Assembly: GCA_937872175.1 (NCBI GenBank)
Contig: CALMPI010000017.1
Location: 124,001 to 188,000, forward strand
Source: an uncultured Flavobacteriales bacterium
GTDB lineage: Bacteria; Bacteroidota; Bacteroidia; Flavobacteriales_F; PHOS-HE28
DNA length: 64,000 bases
Direction of reading: 5' to 3'
Part shown: positions 8,773-16,904 of the stretch, piece after piece
Layout of the letters: every line of letters begins with the position of its first letter
Position numbering within the stretch: position 1 is the first letter of the stretch
Made by a program: the position numbers and the translations under genes
The notes under the pieces: model-generated
What the model saw: the letters and a program-made list of their open reading frames with translations, nothing else
Database searches by the model: none
What the model was told of the DNA's origin: nothing

Positions 8773-9029
8773 CGGAACAATTCCAAGGGTTCGTTGACCA
8801 CGGCGCTGGCCAGATGCATTCGCTGCTCGGGCAAGAACTTCGCGTTCAGCACTACCTCACGCACCTTCTCATCCCCATAATACCGCCTGCAATTGCGGAT
8901 GTCCTCCACATCGCCCCGCTCGAACACCCGCTCGATCACGAAGCTGGCCTTCGCATCGTAGTCGATGGCGTCGAAGTCCACATCCCAGAAGATGCGGCGC
9001 GCGAACACGGGCTTGGGCCGGGCGGTCAT
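8727..9029 (-). CDS. DUF6922-type partner (antitoxin-like) of the AbiEii protein
   Basis: The 100-residue product (MTARPKPVFARRIFWDVDFD) contains conserved-looking blocks ASFVIERVFERGD, CRRYYGDEKV and LRRSSPGLFPY, which I recognise as DUF6922, a family usually found directly before AbiEii-like nucleotidyltransferases. It is therefore the likely antitoxin or regulator, by analogy. An earlier in-frame ATG at 9059 would add ten residues and place the start 2 nt from the tRNA; the ATG at 9029 fits the family better. The tRNA-Arg gene lies immediately upstream on the same strand, so the pair may be co-transcribed with it. Confidence 0.8.
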   Translation of the reverse strand: MTARPKPVFARRIFWDVDFDAIDYDAKASFVIERVFERGDVEDIRNCRRYYGDEKVREVVLNAKFLPEQRMHLASAVVNEPLELFRCYTLRRSSPGLFPY

Positions 9030-9060
9030 GCGGTGAAGGTAGCGGCCGGGGCCGGGCATG

Positions 9061-9132
9061 TGACCCCACCAGGAGTCGAACCTGGATCAAGAGTTTAGGA
9101 AACTCCTATTCTATCCATTGAACTATGGGGTC
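9061..9132 (-). tRNA. tRNA-Arg (anticodon CCT)
   Basis: A full cloverleaf can be drawn: acceptor stem GACCCCA/TGGGGTC, a D-arm with GTTCAATGGATAGAAT, anticodon stem GGAGT/ACTCT (one G-U pair) with loop TTCCTAA giving anticodon CCT, and T-loop GGTTCGACTCC. The discriminator base is A and CCA is not encoded. A TACCTTCG octamer lies 18 nt upstream. Confidence 0.96.
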
Positions 9133-9150
9133 GCGCCCGGCGCGGGGCCG

Positions 9151-9158
9151 CGAAGGTA
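9151..9158 (-). promoter_or_regulatory. -7 promoter element for tRNA-Arg (TACCTTCG)
   Basis: 5 of 6 match to TAnnTTTG, 18 nt before the first base of the mature tRNA, a plausible 5' leader length. Confidence 0.45.
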
Positions 9159-9225
9159 ACCCGCCACCGCACGACAGACCAGCGCGCCCCCTGGCACGTT
9201 ATTCGGTGGTAACACGCGCCTGTGG

Positions 9226-11895
9226 ATGAGCCGCGCCCGCGCCGCGTCGGCAGGCCCCTGCACCCCCGGACCTTTGTTGAAGGTGTTCTCCCGCTTCGTC
9301 CGCCGCGCCCTCCTGTGGGGCAGCGCGCTGCTGGTCCTCTGCGCCGGGGCCCTGGCGGTGGTGGCCACCCTGTACGAGGACGAGGTGAAGGCCCGCCTGC
9401 TGGGCCTGCTGAACGCGCAGCTGGCCACCCCGGTGCAGGTGGAGCACATCGACCTCACCCTGCTGCGCCGCTTCCCCAAGGCCAGCCTGCACCTGCACGG
9501 CGTGTTCGTGCGCGAGGTGCGCGCCGACAGCGCCGCGGCCGACAGCCTGCTCTACGCCGAGGACCTCTTCCTGGACTTCAACCTCTCGGAGCTGCTCACC
9601 GGCAGCTACGGCATCCGCCGCATCCACGGCGAGGGGGTGCGCGCCCACATCGCCCACGATGCCCAGGGCCGGCCCAACTACCGCATCTGGCGCAGCGACA
9701 GCACCAGCACCGCACGGTTGCCCCTGGAACGGCTCACCCTGGAGGACCTGTGGGTGCGCTACCGCCACGGGGGCAGCGGCACGGAGGTGATCGGTGCCAG
9801 CGACCGCATCGCCCTGCGCGGCACCCTGGGCGAGGGGCCCAACAGCCTGCGCACCGAGGGCCATGTGCACCTGCTCGACTGGCACCAGGGCCGCACCCGC
9901 ATCCTGGCCGATCGCGAAGCGGAGGTGCTGCTCACCATGACCTTCGGCGAGGCCGACGACGCTTTCCGCATCACCAACGGCGAGGTGAACAGCGGCGGTG
10001 TGCGCCTCACCAGCACGTTGGCGGTGGTGCCCGAGGCCGATGGCCTCTTCCTGGACCTGCGCGCCGCGGGCGACCAGTGCGACCTGGAGCGCCTGCTGGC
10101 GCTGCTTCCGCCGGAGGTCACCCGCCCCCTGCGCCCCTATGGCCTGAAGGGGGAGGCCGATGTGGTGGCCCGCTACGCCGGCACCATCGGAGGGCGCACC
10201 CCTCCCGCCCTGGCCGTGCAGCTGGCCGTGCGCGACGGCCGCTTTCGCGAACAGACCAGCGGCGCCACCTTCGACCAGGTGCACGGCTGGGCCGACCTGG
10301 CCCTCACCGGCGATGGCACCCTGGCCGAGCTGAAGGTGCGCGAACTGCGCGCCCGCTCCGGCGGCGGCTCCCTGGCCGGCCACCTGCACCTGCGCGGCGG
10401 CGCCAAGGCCCGGGTGGACGCCGGGCTGAAGGCGGACCTGGAGCTGGGCGAGCTGCTGCGCTTCGTGCGGCTGGACAGCCTGCAGCACGCCGAGGGCCGC
10501 CTGCGTGCCGACCTCACCGCGAAAGGCCCGCTGCCTCGGCTCGCCGGCCTGAAGGCCCGCGACCTGCAGGGCCTTGCCATCGGCGGCACCGCCAGCCTGC
10601 GCGGCGCCTCCCTCGGCCTGCGCGGCGTAGGCCTGGCCATCACCGCCGTGGATGCCGACCTCGCCCTGGCCGGGCCCGATGCCCGCGTGCAGCGCCTGAC
10701 GGCCACCGTGCAGGGCGACCGCCTCGACCTCAGCGGCACGCTGCACGGCCTGGTGCCCTACCTGTTGCTGGACGGCCAGCGCCTGGCCATCACCGCCTCG
10801 GGATCCGCCGCCCGCATCGACCTGGCCCGCTGGATCACCGGCGGCGGCAGCGGCCCCGCCAACCTCGCCCTGCCCGCGGCCCTGGCGCTGGACCTCGACG
10901 TGCGCGTGGACCAGCTGGTGTACGACGCCTTCACCGCCACCGGCATCACCGGCCGCGTGGTGCTGGCCGACCGCATGCTGCGCGCCGAGCCCGTGCGCTT
11001 CACCACCGCCGGCGGCACCGTGGGCGGCGCCATCACCCTGGACGGACGCACCGCCACCGCGTACCCGCTGGCCGTGCGCGCCTCCCTCAGCGGCATCGAT
11101 GTGCACCACCTGTTCGCCGAGTTCAAGGACTTCGGCCAGGACTTCATCGGCCAGCGCCACCTGCAGGGCACCTGCCGCGCCGAGGTGCGCTTCGACGCCC
11201 CCCTGCGGCCCGACCTGCACTTCGACCTGGACCGGCTGACCTGCACGGCGGACGTGGTGGTGGAGCAGGGCGTGCTGAAGGGCCATGCCCCGCTGATGGA
11301 GGTGGCCACCTACGTGAAGCGCAACAAGCTCGCGGGTCTGGTGCTGGACGCCGACCAGCTGGCGCGCCGCCTGGCCGAGGTGCGCTTCGCCCGCCTGGAG
11401 AACCGGGTGGAGATCCGCGACAAGCAGGTGCGCATCCCCCTCATGGAGGTGAAGAGCAGCGCGCTGGACATCGAGCTCAGCGGTGTGCACGGTTTCGACG
11501 ACCGCATCGACCACCGCCTCAACTTCCGCCTGGGCGACCTGGTGCGCGGGGCCCCGCCGCAGGACGAGTTCGGCCCCGTGGTGGACGACGGCACCGGCCC
11601 GCGGCTCTTCCTGCGCATGCAGGGCCTGGCGAACGACCCCACCTTCAGCACCGATCCGGAGATGGCCGCCGCGCGGCGCGGACGCCAGTGGCAGCAGGAG
11701 AAGCAGGAACTGAAAGCCCTGTTCCGCAAGGACATCGACACCCGGGACGAACGCACCGCCACGGCCGGCACCGTGCGCTTTCAGGTGGAGCATCCGGACG
11801 ATGCCGACACCCCGGAGCAGGAGCCCGCGCCCCGTCCCGAACGCCGCCGACGCGAGGAGGAACCGCCCCCCGTGGTGATCGAGGTGGAGCCCTGA
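9226..11895 (+). CDS. AsmA-like outer-envelope biogenesis protein
   Basis: The 889-residue protein has one N-terminal membrane anchor (about residues 29-49) and then a long periplasmic beta-rich part. The segment after the anchor (VEHIDLTLLRRFPKASLHL) is the usual start of AsmA-like proteins, and residues about 580-790 resemble the AsmA C-terminal domain (TCTADVVVEQGVLKGHAP, FRLGDLVRGAPP). The family is linked to lipid transport and outer-membrane assembly; the exact role in Bacteroidota is not settled. The C-terminal 50 residues are rich in Glu, Pro and Arg. The histidine kinase begins 35 nt downstream. The 906-residue antisense frame here is a composition artefact. Confidence 0.85.
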   Translation: MSRARAASAGPCTPGPLLKVFSRFVRRALLWGSALLVLCAGALAVVATLYEDEVKARLLGLLNAQLATPVQVEHIDLTLLRRFPKASLHLHGVFVREVRADSAAADSLLYAEDLFLDFNLSELLTGSYGIRRIHGEGVRAHIAHDAQGRPNYRIWRSDSTSTARLPLERLTLEDLWVRYRHGGSGTEVIGASDRIALRGTLGEGPNSLRTEGHVHLLDWHQGRTRILADREAEVLLTMTFGEADDAFRITNGEVNSGGVRLTSTLAVVPEADGLFLDLRAAGDQCDLERLLALLPPEVTRPLRPYGLKGEADVVARYAGTIGGRTPPALAVQLAVRDGRFREQTSGATFDQVHGWADLALTGDGTLAELKVRELRARSGGGSLAGHLHLRGGAKARVDAGLKADLELGELLRFVRLDSLQHAEGRLRADLTAKGPLPRLAGLKARDLQGLAIGGTASLRGASLGLRGVGLAITAVDADLALAGPDARVQRLTATVQGDRLDLSGTLHGLVPYLLLDGQRLAITASGSAARIDLARWITGGGSGPANLALPAALALDLDVRVDQLVYDAFTATGITGRVVLADRMLRAEPVRFTTAGGTVGGAITLDGRTATAYPLAVRASLSGIDVHHLFAEFKDFGQDFIGQRHLQGTCRAEVRFDAPLRPDLHFDLDRLTCTADVVVEQGVLKGHAPLMEVATYVKRNKLAGLVLDADQLARRLAEVRFARLENRVEIRDKQVRIPLMEVKSSALDIELSGVHGFDDRIDHRLNFRLGDLVRGAPPQDEFGPVVDDGTGPRLFLRMQGLANDPTFSTDPEMAAARRGRQWQQEKQELKALFRKDIDTRDERTATAGTVRFQVEHPDDADTPEQEPAPRPERRRREEEPPPVVIEVEP

Positions 11896-11930
11896 GCCGC
11901 GCGGAAGCCCCATCTTCACGGACCGATCCC

Positions 11931-13439
11931 GTGGACCTCTACTCCCGCAAACAGCGCTGGAAGCTGGTGCTGGCCCTGGCCGCCCTGCTCATCGTCATCG
12001 CCTCGTTGTGGTACAGCAACCGCATCGTGGACAAGGTGCGCGAGGAGGAGCGCCGCAAGGTGGAGCTCTGGGCCGAGGCCGTGCAGAACCGCGCCCGCCT
12101 GGTGAACCTCACCGACCGCCTCTTCGCCCGCCTGCGCGAGGAGGAGCGCAAGAAGGTGGAGCTCTGGGCCGAGGCCATGCTGCGCCTGGTGGGCGCCGCC
12201 GAACCCGGCGACCTCTCCTTCTTCCTGAAGGTGGTGAGCGACAACACCACCGTGCCCGTGGCGATCACCGACGCCCGTGGAGAGGTGAAGTTCCACCGCA
12301 ACCTGGACAGCCTGGTGAGCGCCGATCCCAAGCGCCTGCGCCAGGCCGTGGCCGACATGGCCGCCCGCCGCAAGCCCGTGGAGATCGCCGTGTACGGCAC
12401 CCAGAAACAATACCTGCACTACCAGGACAGCCGCCTGCTGCGCGAACTGGAGGAGGTGATGGACGGCATCATCCGCTCGTTCATCAGCGAAACGGTGATG
12501 AACACCGCCGCCGTGCCCGTGATCCTCACCGACAGCACCGGAGGCCGCGTGGTGGAGAGCGGCAACGTGGACAGCCTGGTGCTGCGCGACCCCGCCCTGC
12601 TGGCCACCAAGCTCGCCGAGATGGCCGCCCGCAACCGCCCCCTGGAGGTCACCCTCGCCGGGCAGGGCCGCCACTACATCTACTTCGAGGAGTCGCGCGT
12701 CATCACCCAGCTGCGCTACTTCCCCTACGTGCAGCTGGTCATCATCGGCCTCTTCCTGCTGGTGAGCTACGCCCTCTTCAGCATCTTCCGCAACGCCGAG
12801 CAGAACCAGGTGTGGGTGGGCATGGCCAAGGAGACCGCGCACCAGCTGGGCACCCCGCTCAGCTCCCTGATGGCGTGGATGGAACTGCTCAAGGGCCGTG
12901 GCGTGGACCCCGCCGCCCTCACCGAGATGCGCAAGGACGTGGACCGCCTGGAGGTGATCACCGAACGCTTCAGCAAGATCGGCAGCGCTCCGGAGCTGAC
13001 GCCCGAGAAGCTCTACCACACCCTGCGCGCCACCGTGCTCTACCTGCGCCCGCGCCTGCCCAGCAAGGCCCGCATCGACGTGCAGGCCCCGCCCGACCCC
13101 GAGCTGCTGGTGCCCCTCAACCGGCCCCTCTTCAGCTGGGTGATCGAGAACCTCATCCGCAACGCCATCGATGCCATGGAGGGCGAGGGCTCCATCACGC
13201 TCGCCATCGAGCGCGAGGACGACACCGTGCATGTGGACGTCACCGACACCGGCAAGGGCATCCCCGCCGCGCAGCACCGGACGGTGTTCCAGCCCGGCTT
13301 CACCACCAAGAAACGCGGCTGGGGCCTGGGCCTGTCGCTCAGCAAGCGCATCATCGAACAGTACCACGGCGGCCGGATCGTCGTCAAGAAGAGCGCCCCG
13401 GGGAAGGGGACAACGTTCCGGATCACGTTGAACGCGTGA
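11931..13439 (+). CDS. Sensor histidine kinase with duplicated sensor module
   Basis: A GTG at 11931 opens a 502-residue kinase. A membrane segment at residues about 11-28 is followed by a sensory region, a second membrane segment (about 266-284), the phospho-acceptor helix KETAHQLGTPLSS with His304, and an ATPase domain with N-box ENLIRNAIDAM, DTGKGI and GLGLSL. The sensory region is unusual. REEERxKVELWAEA occurs twice 32 residues apart, and a roughly 80-residue module (VPVAITD...NLDSLV...MAAR...YLHYQDSRLL) recurs 87 residues later (VPVILTD...NVDSLV...MAAR...YIYFEESRVI). Related Bacteroidota kinases I know carry one module. No response regulator is adjacent, so the partner is unknown. Confidence 0.9.
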   Translation: MDLYSRKQRWKLVLALAALLIVIASLWYSNRIVDKVREEERRKVELWAEAVQNRARLVNLTDRLFARLREEERKKVELWAEAMLRLVGAAEPGDLSFFLKVVSDNTTVPVAITDARGEVKFHRNLDSLVSADPKRLRQAVADMAARRKPVEIAVYGTQKQYLHYQDSRLLRELEEVMDGIIRSFISETVMNTAAVPVILTDSTGGRVVESGNVDSLVLRDPALLATKLAEMAARNRPLEVTLAGQGRHYIYFEESRVITQLRYFPYVQLVIIGLFLLVSYALFSIFRNAEQNQVWVGMAKETAHQLGTPLSSLMAWMELLKGRGVDPAALTEMRKDVDRLEVITERFSKIGSAPELTPEKLYHTLRATVLYLRPRLPSKARIDVQAPPDPELLVPLNRPLFSWVIENLIRNAIDAMEGEGSITLAIEREDDTVHVDVTDTGKGIPAAQHRTVFQPGFTTKKRGWGLGLSLSKRIIEQYHGGRIVVKKSAPGKGTTFRITLNA

Positions 13440-13447
13440 AGAACAAA

Positions 13448-13466
13448 GGGCAGGAGCAGGGGCAGG
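13448..13466. repeat. GGGCAG hexamer array, left flank of four-helix-bundle gene
   Basis: Three hexamer units (GGGCAG, GAGCAG, GGGCAG) lie just after the kinase stop. They are the reverse complement of the CTGCCC-type units at 13891-13932. Confidence 0.7.
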
Positions 13467-13509
13467 AACACCTGCGGTAGCCAACTGGCTTAGTGGGAAA
13501 TATCAAACC

Positions 13510-13884
13510 ATGGGCGGCTTCCGGGACATGACGGTGTACAAGAAGGCCTTCGAGATGGCACGTATGGTCTTCGTTCTTAGCAAGCGCTTTCCGGCTGAGG
13601 AGAGATACGCATTGACCGATCAAGTAAGGCGCTCATCACGCTCGGTCTCGGCCCAATACGCCGAAGGATACCGGAAGAAGCGCTATCCAGCCCATTTCGT
13701 CTCGAAGATGACCGATGCTGATGGCGAGAACACAGAGACGCAAGTGTGGCTTGAGCACGCCGTGGCCTGTGGGTATGTATCCGATACGGACATTGCACCG
13801 ATACGCGCGATCTCCGAAGAGGTCGGGCGCATGCTCGGCGATATGATCGACCATCCCGGGAAGTACTGCGGCAAGCGTTCGTGA
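13510..13884 (+). CDS. Four-helix-bundle protein (23S rRNA intervening-sequence type)
   Basis: The 124-residue product matches the S23/IVS family: MTVYKKAFEMARMVF at the start, FPAEERYALTDQVRRSSRSV and a DGENTETQVWLEHAVACGY block. These small helical proteins were first found within 23S rRNA insertions but mostly occur, as here, as free genes; their function is not established. The fold is shared with the Avd accessory protein of diversity-generating retroelements, but no reverse transcriptase is present. The gene is bracketed by inverted hexamer arrays (13448-13466 and 13891-13932) and sits between a kinase and hemW, which suggests a mobile or transferred cassette. Confidence 0.9.
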   Translation: MGGFRDMTVYKKAFEMARMVFVLSKRFPAEERYALTDQVRRSSRSVSAQYAEGYRKKRYPAHFVSKMTDADGENTETQVWLEHAVACGYVSDTDIAPIRAISEEVGRMLGDMIDHPGKYCGKRS

Positions 13885-13890
13885 TCAACT

Positions 13891-13932
13891 GCCCCTGCCC
13901 CTGCCCCTGCCCCTGCACCTGCACCTGCACCT
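13891..13932. repeat. GCCCCT/GCACCT hexamer array (7 units)
   Basis: Four GCCCCT units followed by three GCACCT units fill 42 nt, ending 9 nt before the hemW start. Slippage here could alter the hemW leader. Confidence 0.85.
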
Positions 13933-13941
13933 GTATTTCCC

Positions 13942-15060
13942 ATGTCCGGCCTCTACCTGCACATCCCGTTCTGCAAGAAGGCCTGCACGTACTGCGACTT
14001 CCACTTCAGCACCTCGGCACGCGGACGTGAGGCCCTGCTGGATGCGATGGAGCGCGAACTGATCCAGCGTGCGCGGGAGCTCGGCGACGCACCGGTGGAC
14101 ACCATCTACTTCGGCGGCGGCACGCCCAGCCTGCTGGAACCCGCGCGCATCGCCTCGTTCCTGCAGCTGGCGCACGACCTGCTTCGCGTGCGGCCCGATG
14201 CCGAAGTGACCCTGGAGGCGAACCCGGACGACATCACCGCCGAACGGCTCGCCGCGTGGAAGGCGCGGGGCGTCACGCGGCTGAGCCTGGGCACGCAGAG
14301 CTTCCGCGCGGACCGCCTGGCGTGGATGGGCCGCGCGCACGATGCGGAGCAGGCGCTGCGCAGCATCGCCCTCATCGCCCACGCCGGCTTCGTGTCCTGG
14401 ACCATCGACCTCATCTACGGCCTGCCCGGCATGGACCTGGCCGAATGGGACGAGCAGCTCACCATCGCGCTGGACCACGGCATGCCGCACCTCAGCGCCT
14501 ACGCCCTCACCGTGGAGCCGCGCACCGCCCTGGCCCACCAGGTGAAGCGGGGCCGCACGGTGCCTGCGGATGATGAGGCCACCGCCACCCAGTTCGACCA
14601 CCTTATGGTGCGCATGAAGGCCGCCGGACTGGTGCACTACGAGATCAGCAACTTCGGGCGTCCGGGCCACTTCAGCCGCCACAACAGCAGCTACTGGGAG
14701 GGCGTGCCCTACCTGGGCATCGGGCCCGCCGCGCACAGCTTCAGCGGAACCACGCGCCGGTGGAACGTGGCGAACAATGCGCGCTACACCGCCGCCGTCG
14801 AAAAAGGGGAGCCGTTCAGCGAAACGGAAACGCTCACCCCGGTACAGCGCACCAACGAGCTCCTCCTCACCGGGCTCCGCACCCACCGCGGTGTGCAGCT
14901 CGATGCGCTGCCGGTGGACATCCGCCCGCGGAATGAGCAGCGGATCGTGCACTACGTGGCGCAGGGCCTCGCGCAGCTTGTAGGCGGGCGGTTAGTTTTG
15001 ACCGAACGCGGAAGGCACTTCGCGGACCGCATCGCGATGGAGCTCTTCGCCGAGGCATGA
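13942..15060 (+). CDS. hemW: Radical SAM heme chaperone HemW (coproporphyrinogen oxidase-like)
   Basis: The 372-residue protein starts with LYLHIPFCKKACTYCDF; Cys11, Cys15 and Cys18 form the CxxxCxxC site for the radical SAM 4Fe-4S cluster. The family block YFGGGTPSL and the later ISNFGRPGHFSRHN match HemN-type proteins. HemW binds heme and is thought to insert it into respiratory enzymes; the short N-terminus, lacking the HemN oxidase extension, favours this over true coproporphyrinogen dehydrogenase. The last 4 nt overlap the next gene (ATGA), the first of two such couplings (hemW, cyclase, MmcQ-like). Confidence 0.93.
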   Translation: MSGLYLHIPFCKKACTYCDFHFSTSARGREALLDAMERELIQRARELGDAPVDTIYFGGGTPSLLEPARIASFLQLAHDLLRVRPDAEVTLEANPDDITAERLAAWKARGVTRLSLGTQSFRADRLAWMGRAHDAEQALRSIALIAHAGFVSWTIDLIYGLPGMDLAEWDEQLTIALDHGMPHLSAYALTVEPRTALAHQVKRGRTVPADDEATATQFDHLMVRMKAAGLVHYEISNFGRPGHFSRHNSSYWEGVPYLGIGPAAHSFSGTTRRWNVANNARYTAAVEKGEPFSETETLTPVQRTNELLLTGLRTHRGVQLDALPVDIRPRNEQRIVHYVAQGLAQLVGGRLVLTERGRHFADRIAMELFAEA

Positions 15061-15821
15061 TCGCCGAGATCGAACACCACGGACGCCGCTTCCGCGTGGA
15101 CCTGGGCCGGCCCATCGACCTGAGCCTGCCCCTGCATCCCGGCGAAGGCCGACTGCGCGCCTGGTACGTGGACCCCGCGCGCATGGAGCCCGTGGTGATG
15201 GGCGACCGCACCTTCGCGGTGAGCGCCGGCGCTCCGGTGAACTTCCGCAACGTGTTCCTCAATCCCCACGGCCACGGCACCCACACCGAGAGCGTGGGCC
15301 ATCTCGATGCCGCCATCACCCCTGTGGGCGGCCTGCTCGACCGCTTCTTCTTCACCGCCGAGGTGGTGAGCCTGCGCCCCGAACAACGCCGCGCCCCCGA
15401 TGGCCGCACCGACCAGGTGATCACCCTGGAGCAGCTGCGCAACGTGCTGGACGAGCGGCCGCGCGAGGCCCTGGTGTTGCGCACCCTGCCCAACGCCCCC
15501 GGCAAGGACACGCGCGACTGGTGCGGCAGCAACCCCGCCTACCTGCAGAGCACCGCCACCGCCTGGCTGCGCAGCATCGGGGTGAAGCACCTGCTGGTGG
15601 ACCTGCCCAGCGTGGACCGCGAGGAGGACGGCGGTGTGCTGGCCGCGCACCACGCCTTCTGGGACTTCCCCGCCACGGTGGACACCACGCGCACCATCAC
15701 CGAACTGCTGCACGTGCCCGACGCGGTGCCCGACGGCCGCTACCTGCTGGAGCTTCAGCTGGCGCACTGGATGAACGACGCCGCCCCCAGCCGGCCCGTG
15801 CTCTACGCGCTGCTGCCATGA
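15057..15821 (+). CDS. Cyclase-family metal-dependent hydrolase (kynurenine-formamidase-like)
   Basis: The 254-residue protein carries the cyclase-family metal signature HGHGTHTES around residues 72-80 and an N-terminal DLSLPLHPGEG block. Members include arylformamidase/kynurenine formamidase and isatin hydrolase, which hydrolyse amides using zinc or manganese. The substrate cannot be told from sequence, and no tryptophan-degradation genes are nearby. It overlaps hemW and the MmcQ-like gene by 4 nt each (ATGA), so translation is likely coupled. Confidence 0.85.
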   Translation: MIAEIEHHGRRFRVDLGRPIDLSLPLHPGEGRLRAWYVDPARMEPVVMGDRTFAVSAGAPVNFRNVFLNPHGHGTHTESVGHLDAAITPVGGLLDRFFFTAEVVSLRPEQRRAPDGRTDQVITLEQLRNVLDERPREALVLRTLPNAPGKDTRDWCGSNPAYLQSTATAWLRSIGVKHLLVDLPSVDREEDGGVLAAHHAFWDFPATVDTTRTITELLHVPDAVPDGRYLLELQLAHWMNDAAPSRPVLYALLP

Positions 15822-16171
15822 CGCTGGAGGAGTTCCGCGCCCACTGCGCCACCTTCCCCGGCTTCAGCGAGGACCTGCCCTTCGGGCCCGAGGTGCTGGC
15901 CTTCCGCGTGGGCGGCCGCATCTTCGCCCTGATGGACGTGGACACCTTCGAGAGCGTGAACCTCAAGTGCGATCCAGAACGCGCCATCGAGCTGCGTGAG
16001 CATCACCCCGGCATCACCCCGGGCTACCACATGAACAAACGCCACTGGAACACGGTGCGCACCGACGGCAGCGTGCCCCACCGCCTTCTGCTGGAGTTGG
16101 CCCGCCACAGCTACGAGCGGGTGCGCGCCTCGCTGCCGAAGAAGGTGCGGGAGGAGCTCGAGAGGCCTTAG
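15818..16171 (+). CDS. MmcQ/YjbR family protein
   Basis: The 117-residue protein fits the MmcQ/YjbR family throughout: TFPGFSEDLPFGPEVLAF, IFALMDVD, NLKCDPERAIELRE, PGYHMNKRHWNTV and a C-terminal helix ending near LPKKVREEL. The family adopts a double-wing DNA-binding-like fold, but function is unproven. The start codon overlaps the stop of the cyclase gene. The gene ends the three-gene hemW unit and is followed by a palindromic element. Confidence 0.9.
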   Translation: MTLEEFRAHCATFPGFSEDLPFGPEVLAFRVGGRIFALMDVDTFESVNLKCDPERAIELREHHPGITPGYHMNKRHWNTVRTDGSVPHRLLLELARHSYERVRASLPKKVREELERP

Positions 16172-16303
16172 GCCGCAGAGGCGCGGAGAACCAGGGAGGC
16201 GCCTCCGGCCGACCAAGTACTTCCGCTTGGCCGGTATTCGCGTGGCGCTTGCCGCGTCCTGGCGGGCCGGTCATTCCCGCTGCGCCCCTGCGCCTCTGCG
16301 GCT
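16172..16303. repeat. Imperfect palindromic intergenic element
   Basis: GCCGCAGAGGCGC (16172-16184) and GCGCCTCTGCGGC (16291-16303) are perfect inverted repeats. A second inverted pair lies inside (CCAAG with CTTGG, flanked by GGCC). The left arm begins 1 nt after the MmcQ-like stop and the right arm abuts the -7 box of the next gene. Confidence 0.7.
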
Positions 16304-16311
16304 ACCTTTGC
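16304..16311 (+). promoter_or_regulatory. -7 promoter element (TACCTTTG)
   Basis: Perfect TAnnTTTG match, 8 nt before the ATG at 16320. It supports that start over the upstream in-frame ATG at 16227. Confidence 0.6.
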
Positions 16312-16319
16312 CACCACCC

Positions 16320-16898
16320 ATGAGCTCCCGCCGCATCGGCCGCATCCTGCTCAGCTACTTCCTGCGCGGCCTGCTGCTCGTGGTGCCCGTCACCGTGCTC
16401 TTCTGGGGCCTGTGGAAGGCGCTGGCCTTCCTGGACGGCATCATCCCCATCGACATCCCGGGCCTGGGGCTGCTGACGCTGCTGGTGGGCCTCACCCTCT
16501 TCGGCTGGCTGGGCAGCACCATCCTGTATCAACCCGTGGCCGAGTTCGGCGAGGAGGTGCTCAAGCGGATCCCCTTCCTGAAGACCTTCTACGGCGCGAT
16601 CAAGGACCTGGTGGAGGCCGTGGTGGGCAACAAGAAGCGCTTCGACCGGCCCGTGCTGGTGCGCATGGCCTTGGGCAGTGACGTGGAGAAGCTCGGCTTC
16701 ATCACCGAGGATGACCTTGCCCACCTGGGCATCCCCGAAGGCAAGGTGGCCGTGTACCTGCCCCACAGCTTCGCGTGGAGCGGCAACCTGTACATCGTGC
16801 CGGCGCGGAACGTGACGCCGATCAATGCGCGCGCGGCGGATGTGATGAAGTTCGTGGTGAGCGGTGGTGTGGCCAAGGTGGACGACGACGCGCACTGA
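16320..16898 (+). CDS. DUF502 membrane protein
   Basis: The 192-residue protein has two hydrophobic segments (about residues 11-35 and 45-65) and the family features ILYQPVAEFGEEVLKRIPF, a KDLVEAVVGNKKRF stretch, and the motif VAVYLPHSFAWSGNLYIVP. DUF502 proteins are inner-membrane proteins of unknown role (the plant homologue is COV). The family N-terminus and the -7 box pick the ATG at 16320. The next gene begins 6 nt downstream, so the two may form a unit. Confidence 0.9.
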   Translation: MSSRRIGRILLSYFLRGLLLVVPVTVLFWGLWKALAFLDGIIPIDIPGLGLLTLLVGLTLFGWLGSTILYQPVAEFGEEVLKRIPFLKTFYGAIKDLVEAVVGNKKRFDRPVLVRMALGSDVEKLGFITEDDLAHLGIPEGKVAVYLPHSFAWSGNLYIVPARNVTPINARAADVMKFVVSGGVAKVDDDAH

Positions 16899-16904
16899 GC
16901 CGCC

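Noticed and set aside
9199-11919. 906-codon minus-strand open frame opposite the AsmA-like gene
   Set aside because: Its translation is a His/Gln/Ala/Gly-rich string without domains; it is a GC-composition shadow of the real plus-strand gene.
9222-11930. Front two thirds of a 1405-codon plus-strand frame that ends with the histidine kinase
   Set aside because: It overlaps the AsmA-like gene in another frame and reads Arg/Pro-rich; only the part from 11931 has kinase features.
13510-13884. Four-helix-bundle gene considered as the Avd protein of a diversity-generating retroelement
   Set aside because: No reverse transcriptase, template repeat or variable target gene is present nearby.
13891-13932. 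Regular short repeats considered as a CRISPR array
   Set aside because: The units are contiguous hexamers without spacers and no cas genes are present.
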